From the NCBI GenBank assembly GCA_965644295.1, contig CBFFRP010000028.1, forward strand, positions 186,001-250,000: 64,000 nucleotides of DNA, read 5' to 3'. This document shows, in pieces, positions 15,001 through 26,218 of this stretch; positions within the stretch are counted from its first letter, which is position 1; each line of letters begins with the position of its first letter. The notes under the pieces are model-generated. The model was not told the origin of the DNA, did not search any database, and was given only the letters and a program-made list of their open reading frames with translations. The position numbers and the translations under genes were made by a program. This DNA comes from Paraphysomonas bandaiensis. Taxonomy: Eukaryota > Chrysophyceae.

Positions 15001-16983
15001 TGCAAACCATCAACACTTTTGAGCTCATGAAGTGGTGAGCGATAAAGAGGCTTGACTACATTTCCTACCATGTAATTCTCTGGACGGCTTATACTATTCA
15101 ATATACCATTTTGTGCATCCTCTTTGTTGATTTCCAATATTAACTTCCTCGCTTTGAGAAGGATTCTTTCCGCTTCCTCCGCTTGTGCAAGCAAATTTCT
15201 TGGGCATCTTGGTAGCTCTCGCACTGCAGACAAAGCCACAGAAAGATCTTCTATACCTTTTTCTTGCACTAATACCTCTACGTCTGCGGCGGAAGTAAGC
15301 TTCCAATATACCGCACAACCAGATAATGCATTTCTCAACTGAATTCCACATTCCTGAATTTGTAGCAGCAACGAGCAGAACCGAATTTCAACTCCATATT
15401 CTGGAACTTGTGTACGAGCTGGGTGATGCTCAATCGCATTCAAGAGTTCCTTGCTCTTTGAAATAGCTATTATGCACGCCATTAGCATAAATACATTACA
15501 TTACCTGAGGAATGCTTTCTGACTGCATCAAACGGCGAATATTGAGCGATTTATCAGCTAGATCTAACATTGAAGTAAATTTACTTTCATCTAAATTCAT
15601 TTCTTTAGCTGTCTGAATAATGTCTCTGCCAGACTTGATGTCACTGGTCAAAAGTGACCAATCTCCGGATTCGAAATCAAGAAGCGAAAAACACGGCGTT
15701 ATACACACAGTTCTCAGCTCAGAGAGCGTGAGGTAGTACTTCGCTAGCCACCTACAATTATCGACCTCCTGAACAGCTAATGGATACCGACACTGCATTA
15801 TATCAACTAAATGAGGAGAGATGGATGGCAAATAGTTTATTAGCTCGTCCCATGAACGTCGGTTGAACAGATGCCTGATATCTAATATCACACCAGCAAT
15901 TTCTATTGCGTTTGTAGCACATACAGAGTAAGGACGTTCGTTATTTTCACGTGCCTCTGAAAGTATGTGCTCAATATCATGTGTTTCAGCTATAAAATCC
16001 AACGATACAGATTTCCTGATGTTGCCGATCGACAACACTGCGTCCAGAGAGTTTATTACATTCCTTTCTGCAACCCAGTGCTTGTATAATTTGAATTGTG
16101 GCCGAATTACGTTCATAAATTGCGGCTCGTCTGAGCAATCTGTACCGATCAAAGAGTTGGCAACATTATCGAATATCTAACACAGAAAAATATTAAGGGA
16201 TACTGTTTCACGCACAAAACACCAACCTGAAGAGATTCTTTCACAGCATCACTATCATCAGCTGCTGCATTACTTCTGCATTCCACCAATAGGCCACAGA
16301 AGGTTAACAACGCTCGACATTCTTTAGATCGCAAATTAGATTGGTCAATTTCACCAATCGTATTTTCAATATCATCAACAGAATCAAGATTTTGTGGTTC
16401 CAGTTTCCCCGACACTGTATCAAAATAGACAATGCTACTTTCCACTGCCTTACACATATCAGGTACGTACTGCGCTACTTCTTTCTCGATGTCGCGCAAG
16501 CGTGTTTCGGCAGTCAAAAGAGCTGCCTCGGCACCCTCAACTAGGGACTTATATTCTGCCAACGTCGTAATTGCAGTTTGCAATTGCACGCCAGTTAGGT
16601 CTGTAGAAGTCTGTATTCGATTTACGGAATCCTCTGCCATCTGCAGTTTTTCTAGCATATTGCTGGCAGCTGTCACCCAATCGTGCACAAAATTCATTTC
16701 ATGTGCCGCTGATATCTGATTCCTCAAAGTTTGTACATCATTCGAAGTCAGTGGACCAGATCTTTTACCGTCATCCAGTATAGCAGCAATGTTCTGAGTA
16801 ATTGCTTGTTGCTTGCGCAACATTTCTAGATAGTTAGTTTCTCTCGTTACTATGTGGAGAAGAATATCTTTGTACGAAAGTGTATTTAAACAATGACAGT
16901 GGCTTTTGAGTTCGATTATGCTATTTTCGGCGTTTTCAAGGTCACAGTCTGACACAAAGGAATCATATGCCCTTGTACAATCC
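21..16983 (-). other. Giant helical myosin tail with degenerate repeats
   Basis: About 4,900 residues follow the motor. The sequence is rich in Leu, Ala, Ser and acidic residues and reads as successive amphipathic helices rather than one heptad coiled coil. A loose unit recurs, in which an Ala/Leu-rich helix (for example AIQLAEEAKL near 4,970 or AALLRKALRGAEQTC near 1,710) is followed some tens of residues later by a Trp-acidic motif such as DWDAA, SWDEL, DWSLL, SWSEMDD or DWLGV. I know of no named Pfam family for this unit. The extreme C-terminus (1,384-21) changes character: low-complexity Ser/Lys and Asp runs, then a short predicted helix ending in two basic residues. Repeat period and fold need self-alignment; cargo is unknown. 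Confidence 0.6.
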
Positions 16984-19648
16984 CTATTACACGTCGACAG
17001 GGTTAAGAGGTTAAATGACACTTTGACACACATAGTATACAACCATACCTGATTCTTTTGAAAATTTTTCGAATTCGACAGGATCGACACCACTTCTTAA
17101 TCGTATCTGCAGCACCAAGTTCTAATATTTCTTTCTCATTTTCAAGGAAGCGAAACTCATTTCCCTTCATGAATACCATCGTACGCCCAACTTGCAAAAA
17201 CGAAACTTTACTTGAGTGTACACCCTGTATCGTACTCACAACTTTCTGGGCGAGCTGACAGCTGGAGTCATATTCATTCTCGTCGCTGACGACATGAGGC
17301 CAACGATACACCTCAGGGAGCAGACAACGGTAGCGATCGATAAACTCTTCGTGTTTCAGCCTAAAGGGCAGGCCAGACTGCTGAATCTTTACAACTTCGA
17401 AAACGCCGCTGTACAAAAGCTGGCGGTGAACCAATGGGGCTTCAAAATCACGGGGAATACACCTCGAGCTAGATTTGATGCAGCGAACAAAATGACTCTC
17501 AGTGCTACGTAGCATTCCCATCAGTGACGCAAGCTGCGTTTGAAACCCTTTAGATAACGACGGCACAGAGCTACGTACACTGGTTTTGCGCATCCCACTT
17601 TTTTCCGGAGACACGTCATGGTCAACAGAGTCCGACTGAGTCGAGAATATTCGACCAACAAGTGGGTTAGATGATGATATCATCGCGCCGACGAGGTCAT
17701 TCGACAGAGTTTCAGTATTTTTCTCCATAAAGTTATTAGGTATGTATGTCACAGGGCCAGCATAGTGGCTGACATTGAATGAGTCCTTCTGTATAGAAAA
17801 GGTTAATATCTGGTCGCTATCTTTGATGGCTGGAATATTCAAACGCTTCATTTTGTCAAACCAAGTTTTTGACGATCCCCTTGGAATACGGGCTTCTTCG
17901 TCCAGACTCTTAAAGCATTCTTCTATCTTCGCAATTACGGGATCATTAGGTTTGAACAGAATACTTTCGCATTCGATTTCCTCAGCTTCATATAACTTCG
18001 TCTCCGTGATGAAAATAACAAAGTTGAAGTGATTTTGTAGCATTTCATTGCAGTAATTAATACACAACTGTTCAAAAGAGTTCACTTCAAATATTTCAAA
18101 GCCGAAAATATCGAGAAGGCCAATCATTCTTGTTGGCTTACTGGATTCTGGACATTTGTTATTCTCATTGATCTGAGTAATAATATATTCAAATATCTTA
18201 TCGTAAAGATTTCGCGCAAGTGAATCTCTTGTTTCCAGCGCCTTTTGAGTATTCAATCGAACAGTGGTGATACTCTTTCTCATTCCACCTGTAACATTCT
18301 ATGACGTCATCCTTATCAATAAATACATGGAACGCAGCATCTAGTACAGCCAAATTGCGTTGTTATATACGATATATATACCTGACTGAAATGTACGTGT
18401 GCATAGTGCCTGGCCAAGAGTTCCAGCACTCACGCCTAGCGCCTCCGCCGCCTCTGCAAAAGATCTTCTCGACTCATCGCTTGATGTGTTTACCTCTGAA
18501 GATTCTCCCTCATCAATACCATCAAAATCAATATTTCCTAGGACCAAAACAGCACCAACCACACGAAATATCTCAAGTATCACCTCTGGCTCAAACCCCA
18601 TGTCAAGAAACGCGTCGAACATCTCTTCGAAATTATCAGCATCGTTGAGATCCTTAGCCTCCTGTGATCCTTGGCAAAGATACTTGTAGTCGGTACTGTT
18701 TGGACGATTGAAGAGGTGAATATCACGAAGCATATCCTCTGAACCACCCCGAAGGATCTGATAGAACACGTGATAGTTGCGTTCCTTGATATCTCTTTGT
18801 GTAACGCGCGATTTCTAAAGACATACAAATTATCGGATTACGCAATTATTACATACGAACTCAAGTATGAAATATCTTTTTAGATTATTTCTTACCTCAA
18901 GCAAATAAGATGTTATTTTTGATCCTTGGATGACATTGTCCTGAGAGAATATCAGTTCCATCCACTTGCCGAATCGTGAGGAGTTGGGATTACGTATGGT
19001 TTGTGCGTTTCCAAAAGCTTCCAGTATAGGACTGGCGGCTATAATTCTACTAGCAATTTGAGAGACTTCCGTATTTTCTACATCAGTCGATACATGGCGC
19101 CCTCCGCCGGAGACTCGAGTGAGATAGTCCAGACATTGCTTCGTCGCCTCTGTCTTTCCAGCACCAGATTCGCCAGATATCAACAACGATTGGTTCTTAC
19201 CGAACGAACACATTGCTGAGTATGCTCTTGCTGGAATTAGATATACATGTGCTGGCAATTCTTCGTCTTTGATGTGCCGATATTCATTGATCTTTGCTGG
19301 ACCATAAAGGCCTTCAATCGTCTCAAAAGGATTCAAGGCCATTAACACAGCACCGATAGATGTGTATATAGCTTTTCGCATAAACCTTATTCTACTAGAA
19401 TTTAGAATAGTTGCATCGTTTACTTGTGACAGTGATATCAAATCATTAACATCCTCCGTCATTACAGATGGGTCTTCTATTGGAATACACTCAGATTCAG
19501 CAATCGTTATAGATTTCTGATCATCCAACAACACAAGGGACAGAGTTTCATCTTTTCTTGACGTAAGTTCTGCTGCACACCATATGTGATCAGGATGCGG
19601 ACACCAGTAATACTCTTTTTTGGTCTTCTTCACTATTTTTCTGTTCAT
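21..19648 (-). CDS. Giant unconventional myosin heavy chain (many exons)
   Basis: Actin-based ATPase motor with an extraordinarily long tail. The ATG at 19,648 starts a normal myosin N-terminus, with an SH3-like strand region and the W-x-x-A-E-L pattern. The motor fills three exons (19,648-18,896; 18,814-18,382; 18,288-17,049). One possible IQ-like helix follows, then a tail that runs to the TGA at 21-23. Between 17 kb and 0.02 kb every stretch I checked is open in one frame and joined by GT-AG introns of about 40-80 nt. Checked junctions include 16.2, 7.1, 4.2 and 1.6 kb and the last four exons (450-337 and 287-21 are exact). Coding capacity is roughly 5,700-5,900 residues. The tail is mostly helical with no kinesin, FERM, MyTH4, FYVE or WW domain that I recognise. 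Middle exons are small and I did not fix every boundary. A split into two genes is possible, but I saw no promoter-like gap. Motor identity is very secure; single-gene status is fairly secure. Confidence 0.85.
17049..19648 (-). other. Myosin motor domain of the giant gene
   Basis: Catalytic head, about 800 residues over three exons. Visible motifs in order are the P-loop GESGAGKTEATK (near 19,165), switch I NPNSSRFGK (near 18,980), the switch II/relay sequence LLDIFGFEIFEVNSFEQLC (near 18,110), the HYAGPVTY strand (near 17,760), and the actin-binding/SH1 helix region with HFVRCIK and RQLLYSGVFE (17,500-17,390). All nucleotide-binding residues look intact, so an active ATPase is expected. The head ends with a converter and a basic helix (DTIKKWCRSCRIRKIFKRIR) that may be a single IQ-like light-chain site. 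The introns at 18,895-18,815 and 18,381-18,289 join the frames exactly. Confidence 0.95.
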
Positions 19649-20268
19649 TGTTACAATGGAGGAGACAGCACAACACTACGATTATATTCAGATACAAGTA
19701 TCAAACATGAGATCAGTCATTCCATGTGTCAAGATAAGACCATTGCGGTCACTGAATGTGTCCTTGATAGTTTGCATTTCAGCAGGAATATGGATGTGTG
19801 TCTCCTCTTTATATGTGTGAGATATGCATAGACGATATGTGTATATGGGATACAGCAGCAGCAGACATGGAACGATAGATACAGCAGGCAGGAATAGCAG
19901 TACAGCATATACTGTATGTAAAGGTGTACACATATCACAATATGGCAGTTGACTTCAGTATAGGAATTCCTAGTAGAATACCACAAAATACAACGTATTT
20001 TTTATATGTCAGAGATTTTAAGAGCGCTGTGTTGGGTACATTTCTACCAGTATATACCGTATACCGTATACTCTGTATATCCTGTGCATAACTATCGCAG
20101 AGGTCAAGTCTAGAACCACACTGTGGAGTGTATACATACACGTGTAATAATAATATAAAGAGAGATCAAACCTGACTTCTGAACGTATGCACTCATACTC
20201 AACGGATCGGTGTCTGCTATAAATTTCCTCTGTATTGTGAACTTGTTGGCCCTATTGGATTAAAGTCA
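19649..20268. promoter_or_regulatory. Divergent promoter region, myosin / Maf
   Basis: 620 bp between two start codons pointing away from each other. It contains the palindrome TAGGAATTCCTA (19,961-19,972), three closely spaced GTATAC-type boxes around 20,045-20,072, several TACAG/CTGTA boxes (19,850-19,920) and a GTATACATACACGTGTA stretch near 20,130. No convincing gene lies here. Regulatory function is inferred from position and from recurrence of the same words upstream of other genes in the window. Confidence 0.45.
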
Positions 20269-21105
20269 ATGGAGGCTAAAGGGGATGGTAGACCACCCAT
20301 GTCTCTCATGGACGCTAAAAGTGCATCGTATGACGCGGACTCGAAAATGTCTCATGGATTCTCTTCTAAACCTGCTAAGAATGTTGCGGCGAAAGACTAT
20401 CCATTGTCTCCGACAGATAATTTACTTTCTCCATGTTCACAAAAGCTGAGACGTAAACGCAGCAAGAAGTTGTCAGAAGACAGTGTGGAATACTGGCGCC
20501 TACCAGATGGCATAGATATTATACTGGGAAGTACTTCTATAGCGAGAGCGAATATATTGAGAGAAGTGGGTTGGGAGTTTCGTTGTGTTAACCCTCGTAT
20601 TAATAAAAAATCTGTAACTTCTAATGACCCTTTCCGACTCCCTGTGCTTCTTGCGAAGGCAGAGGCAACGGCAGTCTTGGAAGAGATTCAGGGAACCACC
20701 GTTCCAACTGTTATCATCACGACTGATCAAATTGTACTATTCGAGAACGAAGTCCGTGGTGTACCCGTCAATGAAGATGAGGCGAGAGAGTTCTTGCTGT
20801 CATACCACGAGGGTAAGATTGTACAAATCGTAAGCGGTGTTGTTGCTACGCATATTCCCAGTGGTCGCCAGAGCGCCGAATTAGATATTTGTACTATTCA
20901 TTGGAATGGTATTCCCGAAAATGTTGTGGAGCGTTTCTTGGCTACCAAGCATATGATTTACGAGAGTGCTGGGGCGATCCTCATCGAAGACCCGGATTTT
21001 TTGCAGTACGTGGATCACATAGAGGGACAACTTGACTCGATACGAGGGCTACCAGTCGCGGCCATGAAGCGGACCATTCGGTCTGTTGTTTCCAGTGATA
21101 TATAG
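20269..21105 (+). CDS. Maf/HAM1-like nucleotide pyrophosphatase
   Basis: Single-exon, 278-residue protein of the Maf (septum formation/ASMT-like) fold. This family hydrolyses non-canonical or modified nucleoside triphosphates to monophosphate and pyrophosphate. The first ~75 residues are a Ser/Lys-rich extension absent from bacterial Maf. The domain starts at about residue 84 with ILGSTSIARANILREVGW, equivalent to the family's SxSPxR entry motif. ITTDQIV (about residue 151) carries the catalytic Asp, and YESAGAI and GLPV close the fold. The usual G-K-P loop after the catalytic region is replaced by R-G-V-P, and the first motif has STSIAR rather than SSSPR, so substrate choice or activity may differ. 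It is followed by an AATAATAAAAATAA poly(A)-signal-like stretch near 21,285. It diverges from the myosin gene and converges on the RING gene. Confidence 0.85.
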   Translation: MEAKGDGRPPMSLMDAKSASYDADSKMSHGFSSKPAKNVAAKDYPLSPTDNLLSPCSQKLRRKRSKKLSEDSVEYWRLPDGIDIILGSTSIARANILREVGWEFRCVNPRINKKSVTSNDPFRLPVLLAKAEATAVLEEIQGTTVPTVIITTDQIVLFENEVRGVPVNEDEAREFLLSYHEGKIVQIVSGVVATHIPSGRQSAELDICTIHWNGIPENVVERFLATKHMIYESAGAILIEDPDFLQYVDHIEGQLDSIRGLPVAAMKRTIRSVVSSDI

Positions 21106-21700
21106 CTTTCGTTATCTGGCTATATTTTTTTTTACTGTCCGGGACCTGAATTTCTGTTTGGGACTATCGTTCATTGTTCTAACTGTTGTTGTATGTTGCT
21201 CCGTCTTATAGTAAACCTTATTCAGCTTCTTATTTGTAGTGTGTGTACAGTCATACGTAATTGGAATCTGTGTTTTCGTATGAAATAATAAAAATAACTA
21301 TTAAGCAATGGTTCGAATACACTTTGTATGATTGTGACTTGTGACTACTATTCCCTAATCTAGGCACAAAGAGACACAGAGTATTAGCTTAGAGCCTAGT
21401 ATATACAATATATATATATTCAGTAGTGAAATTAGAATTGGAGTATATCGTATGCGTAACTGAACAAAAGTATTGGTCGACTATATGCGGTGTGGTTGCG
21501 TTGTTGCTGTTGAAGGAAAAGGTTCAAATCGTTTCTACAAATTTTGTGCTTGAATTAATATGAATTATTCATATTGTCAAATAATTATTAAATTACAGTG
21601 CAATAAGTATTACGCTTAAAATAATGTCGGGACCACCACATATATAAAACATGACGGACCTACGTTTAAAATATCAAATATGTCCAACTGCACGAGGCAC
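21106..21700. other. Convergent 3' intergenic region
   Basis: 595 bp between the 3' ends of the Maf and RING genes. It is AT-rich with an ATATATATAT run near 21,410 and AATAAA-like words near 21,285 and 21,590. I see no open frame or RNA gene; it is probably two facing 3' untranslated regions and terminators. Confidence 0.5.
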
Positions 21701-22604
21701 TCAGCATCGTTTGCTATCACATATTTCGCACTCATCAAGGTATCCACTATTTACAAAAGTACATGCCCTACAAGACCACGAGGCACCGGACAGATCACTA
21801 TCTTCGCTGCCAGGAGAGGGTGTAGCCTCCAGGTCTTCAGGTGTGCACTTATCCTGAGGTATACTAACTGTCTTATCTTTCCACTTCATAACATGATTGA
21901 TTTCTCCTAGTTGCTTACCACTTTCACCACTGTCAGGGTTTAGTTTCTTCCGTTGACGACGAAGTTTAAGGTCGCCGGGACGATCGTAGTAAGCCAATAT
22001 GCTCCCACGCTTTTTCTTTCGCGTAGATGGAGCAGTGTCTTCGATCCTATTCGAGGTATTACCTGATACATGCGAGCTCCTATTGTTTAATTTCTCTGCA
22101 AGTTCTCTTGCTATTCGTGCATCTTCCTCAACTCGAGCGGCGACTTCCTCCTGCTCACCCCGTAGGCGTTCTGCTTCGCTCTCCACCAATCGTCGAGCCA
22201 GCTCGGTGTCATATTCGATCTGTTCGCTATCTTCTGCTATTCGCTCTTCTAACATTTTTTTATACTCTCCGGCGAGTACACCCGTGCCAAGGGGGACTGG
22301 CACGATGCCGTCATCTTCACGTTGTATCACTTGGTCTCGCAGCTGCGATAAGTAGTCTGCGGGGGTAGCATCCTCACATCGTTTCATCACACTCCTTACA
22401 CCAATCCTTCGTTAGTTTACAATGAATACAATATATACTGTTCAGTTACCTCGCAATCCATCGCTTCTTGTCCCAAGGGCAAGTCACGCTAGTGTCCACA
22501 ATGGAACGTAAACACTCTCTACACAGCGTTTTAGCACAACAAAAGAGCTTCATGGGCGCGTGTATATCATCATCATATCTTTCAAAGCACAGTTCGCACT
22601 CCAT
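21701..22604 (-). CDS. RING E3 ubiquitin ligase with MIU-like helices and NZF finger
   Basis: Two exons (22,604-22,450; 22,394-21,701) give 282 residues. The N-terminus opens with a compact RING-type finger: CELC, then FCCAKTLCRECL, then CPWDKK. Cys stands where the usual His of C3HC4 would be. Residues about 85-165 form a charged helix with two tandem elements (EYDTELARRLVESEAE and EEDARIARELAEKL) that resemble MIU/UIM ubiquitin-binding helices as in RNF168-type proteins. A basic stretch follows. The C-terminus is a RanBP2/NZF zinc finger (SWSCRACTFVNSG...CEIC) that keeps the Thr-Phe pair ubiquitin-binding NZFs use. The expected role is ubiquitin-dependent E3 signalling. Start: upstream in-frame codons include no ATG before MECELC. 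RING and NZF are clear; the MIU assignment is inference. Head to head with CFAP58. Confidence 0.8.
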
Positions 22605-23343
22605 ATATAAAGATACAGTTCTAAACGTAATAATCACAATAAATCTTTAGTTCATAAGATCAGGTTGATGAATGCAGTTGATTCAGTGCTGTTATTAACC
22701 AGCTTCATCTCGTAAAGTCAATCCCATTAACACCATGCTTTGTGTCACAAGGTATCCAATGAATCAGCGTCAGTGATGTGCGGTACTTTACATTTCCAAA
22801 GCATCATAGCGCAGAAAGGATTGCTGATTGTGGGTACTAACTCGAGAACTGTGCTGTACCATACTTAGCTACATGTCGCTCATCAGGCAGCGAGTCACTG
22901 TGTGTTTTTTGTTCTTGATGTTCTTTTTTGGGGTGATTTTGATTTTTGAATCCACTGCTGCTGTATACCGCCGTATACAGCGGTATACTTGGATGCTGCT
23001 GGTGATGGGTATGTAGAAATACATACACGTATACCCGGGTAATACCGTACAAAAAATACCATTTGAAAGAGAAAAAATGTAACGGCCACCGAGTGCATGC
23101 AGGATGTGTATGTGTATGTCCATGTACGTGATTCCCCATATGACAGACAGCCTCCAGTGTGCTGCTATGCAACTGCTGGGAGTTGGGAATATATTAACGA
23201 CACACGGAGGTCTATTAAACAGATCAACAGTCTGCTCTCGTTCCATGATAGTGCAAGATAGATAATACACATATATCTGGACAAGCAACGCTGTATTATT
23301 AGCAATATCTGACTTCTTATTCCTATTCTATTAAACTCCACTG
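22605..23343. promoter_or_regulatory. Divergent promoter region, RING / CFAP58
   Basis: 739 bp gap. At 22,967-22,992 three GTATAC boxes are packed into a near-perfect inverted repeat (TATACCGCCGTATAC then AGCGGTATAC), followed by ACGTATACCCGGGTAAT near 23,030. Reading frames present here overlap these palindromes and have no recognisable domains, so I treat them as chance. Confidence 0.45.
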
Positions 23344-26218
23344 ATGGCAGACGCTGTGAGTTCCTATAAATTTCATTGTCACTTCTCTTACAATACCGAA
23401 ATACAGGATACCGAAACAGCGGATGCTGTGTCACTTGAAAAAGGCGGAAAAGGCGCAAACGGAGAAGATTATGAGAATGATCTTGAGGCCAATGCCTCTG
23501 CATTTGAGGCCCTGGAGAGGGACTTCCAGGATGTGAGTTGATATGAGATACAGTGTTTAGGTAATGTTGTTTACAGGTTTTGTCTGAACTTATGGGCGAT
23601 CAAAGTTTGGAGAAATTCAGACTCGAGTATGAGAAGCTCCATCGAGCTTTAAAGAAGTCCCATGAGCAAGAAAAGCGCTTGGTGAAGAAGTGCAGGGAAT
23701 TGAATTCTGAAATATTGAACAATCAAGCCAAAATTAAAACCGCGTTGAGATTATCACAAGAAGACCAGAAGACTATTTCACATCTACAAAAGGAAATGGA
23801 AAAGACGTGGAAACTGGTCTACATGTCTCAAGAAAAAGAAATGCGTGGCAAAGAGACTATCACTCAATTAAAAGAAGAAATGGCCAATCTAAGTAAACTT
23901 GTAGAGAAGGGTGCAGGACTGAGCATAAACCAAGAAAATATGGTAAAAGAATTCAAACAGGCGAAGGAGGATTTGCAGCGTCATGTAAGTATTGTATGCG
24001 TATGACCGTGGTGTCGTTATTGGAACACTCTTTTTAGGTGGATGAGCAACAATCACAGATATCCCAGATGGAAGTGCAGCTAGTTGAGCAGCATAAGGTC
24101 CAGGAAGACCTTAGAGAGGAGAAAATGAAGGCCATTGCGACATCTGATGATCTAAGAATTAAACTTCAAGCGAAGGAAACCGAGATCGAGAGGGAAGCAC
24201 GTCGCCGAGAGAAAACCCAAAAGGAGCTTCAAGACGCCCGTTTAAAACTTGACGAGAAAATCCGACAGGAGGAATTGATGACAGGGGAAGTGACCAAAAC
24301 CCACGCTCAAGTTCAGGAGCTGGAAAAACAGCTCAATGATGCGCGAACCACCATGGAGAAATATCTGCGTGATTATGACGCTCTGTATCACCGAACCCAC
24401 AAAGTGACAGAGGACCTGGAGGACCAGGTCAACAGGAACCGGCAGATGTACCTCTCGAACGTAAATTTGGAAAAGGATATTAAGATAAGAAATTCAGAGG
24501 TGAGTCGTTTGCGTACGGAGAAAGGTCAGCTCGAGCGCTTGTTGGAGAAGGAGCATGCCCAGGTGTTGCACTACAAGCAGCAACTGGAAGCTTCCAAGAC
24601 TCCTTTGGTGATGTTACAGCAAGAAGTGGACAGTCTTCAGAAAGAGTTACTGAAACACAGAAAGGTAGAAGATCAGCTGGAACGTGCCCGTCAGACAGTC
24701 GAGAAGGAGAAGATGTTGCAGATGAGGGCGACGGAAAAGGCTGAGGGGAGAACAAAAGAACAGGAGGATCTCCTGAGGGAGCAGGAACGAGTCACGTCCA
24801 GTCTCAGTTCTGAGATGCAAGGCTACAAGGATGAACTGCAGCGATTACGAAAGGTCATATATCAGCTTGAGAAGGACAGAGAGAGACTTGGGAACGAGGC
24901 TGGGGAACAGAAGAATGTTATCCTGGAGCATGTGGAGAAGGTTAAGCTGAAGGACGTCCATATTATGGAACTTCAGAAGAAAATAGTGGAATGGGAGGCG
25001 AAATTAAAGCAGCAGCAACAACTATATGAGACCGTCCGTACTGATCGCAATCACTACAGCAAGAGCTTGATAGAGTCGCAGGATGAAATCGCAGAGATGC
25101 GGAAAAAGATAAAGATCATGGATCACCAGATCGAGCAGCTAAAGGAAGAGATCTCAGCAAAGGACCAGGCTATCGTGAAAGAATATTTCGACTATCAGCG
25201 TGCGGAAAAGCTTCGAGAGCACGTACAGAATGAGCTTAATCGGAAGAATTTGTTGTTGGAGAGCAATCACGAGCTTATCAAACAGCAGGACGTGGAGGTG
25301 AGAAGACTAACGTCAACGATCCGACGCATGGACGAAGAGTCTCTCGCGCAGCGCAAGGAGTACGACCAGGTCATAAACGAAAGAGATATTCTAGGCACCC
25401 AACTGATTCGGCGGAATGATGAGCTTGCTCTCCTCTATGAGAAGCTCCGTGTTCAGCAGAGTGCTCTAAGCGCCGGCGAGGCACAATATGCAGCGAGGCT
25501 GGACGATATTAGGGCACTCCGGATGAAAGTGAAGGACCTCGCCCGTGAGCTGAATGTGTCGAAAGGTAGTGGCGCAAAGATCGAAAGTCTTAGGAGAGAG
25601 GTTCTACATCTGCAGCGCGAGCTATTACAGGAGAAAACGAAAGTAACAGCGCTGTCGGAGGAACTGGAGAATCCAATGAACGTCCATAGATGGCGTAAAC
25701 TTGAAGGAAGCGATCCAGCAACATTCGAACTTATTCAGAAAGTACAAACGCTTCAAAAGCGTCTTATATCGAAAACGGAGGAAGTTGTTGAGAAGAGCTT
25801 AATTATTCAAGAAAAAGAAAAAATGTACAATGAGCTCAAAGGGGTGCTTGCACGACAACCGGGACCCGAAGTCGCAGAGCAGCTAACTACATATCAGCAG
25901 AGTTTGAAGCAAAAGACAAGACAGATGAAGGCTATGGCGAGCGAATTGAACATGTACCAGGCTCAAGTGAATGAATACCGCTATGATGTCGAAAGGTTGA
26001 ACAGAGAACTACAGGATGTAAAACGAAAGTATTATCAACAGAAACGGAAAGATCAAATAGTGAAAGAAATGGGAGGGAATCTTTCTGGAGCTTCTGTTGA
26101 CGATTCGGGTGTTATTGTTATGAGTAAGACTGCTCCTAATGCTTTGCGAAGTGAGCAAGCAGCTGTAGCGAAACAAGCACGGACAAGGTTCGCTGGTGGT
26201 GGCTTTGCTGTCAAATAA
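23344..26218 (+). CDS. CFAP58: CFAP58 (CCDC147) flagellar coiled-coil protein
   Basis: Three exons (23,344-23,532; 23,577-23,984; 24,038-26,218) encode 925 residues, close to the ~870 of the animal protein. Almost the whole chain is coiled coil. Diagnostic stretches match CFAP58: LEKFRLEYEKLHRALKKSHE near the N-terminus, the central YETVRTDRNHYSKSLIESQD and KIMDHQIEQLKEEI blocks, and the C-terminal LNRELQDVKRKYYQQKRKD. CFAP58 is an axoneme/centriole-associated protein needed for motile cilia and sperm flagella in animals and algae. Its presence implies a flagellated stage. A short Ala/Ser/Val-rich tail follows the conserved end. Splice sites (GTGAGT, GTAAGT) keep frame and restore continuous heptads. 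Confidence 0.92.

Noticed and set aside
21480-21560. GGTTCAAATC near 21,520 as a tRNA gene
   Set aside because: The B-box-like word lacks a pairing acceptor stem, D-arm and anticodon arm in the surrounding sequence.
22828-23288. Overlapping frames of 60-140 codons on both strands between RING and CFAP58
   Set aside because: Low-complexity His/Tyr/Ile content over the palindromic promoter region; mutually overlapping on both strands with no recognisable motif.
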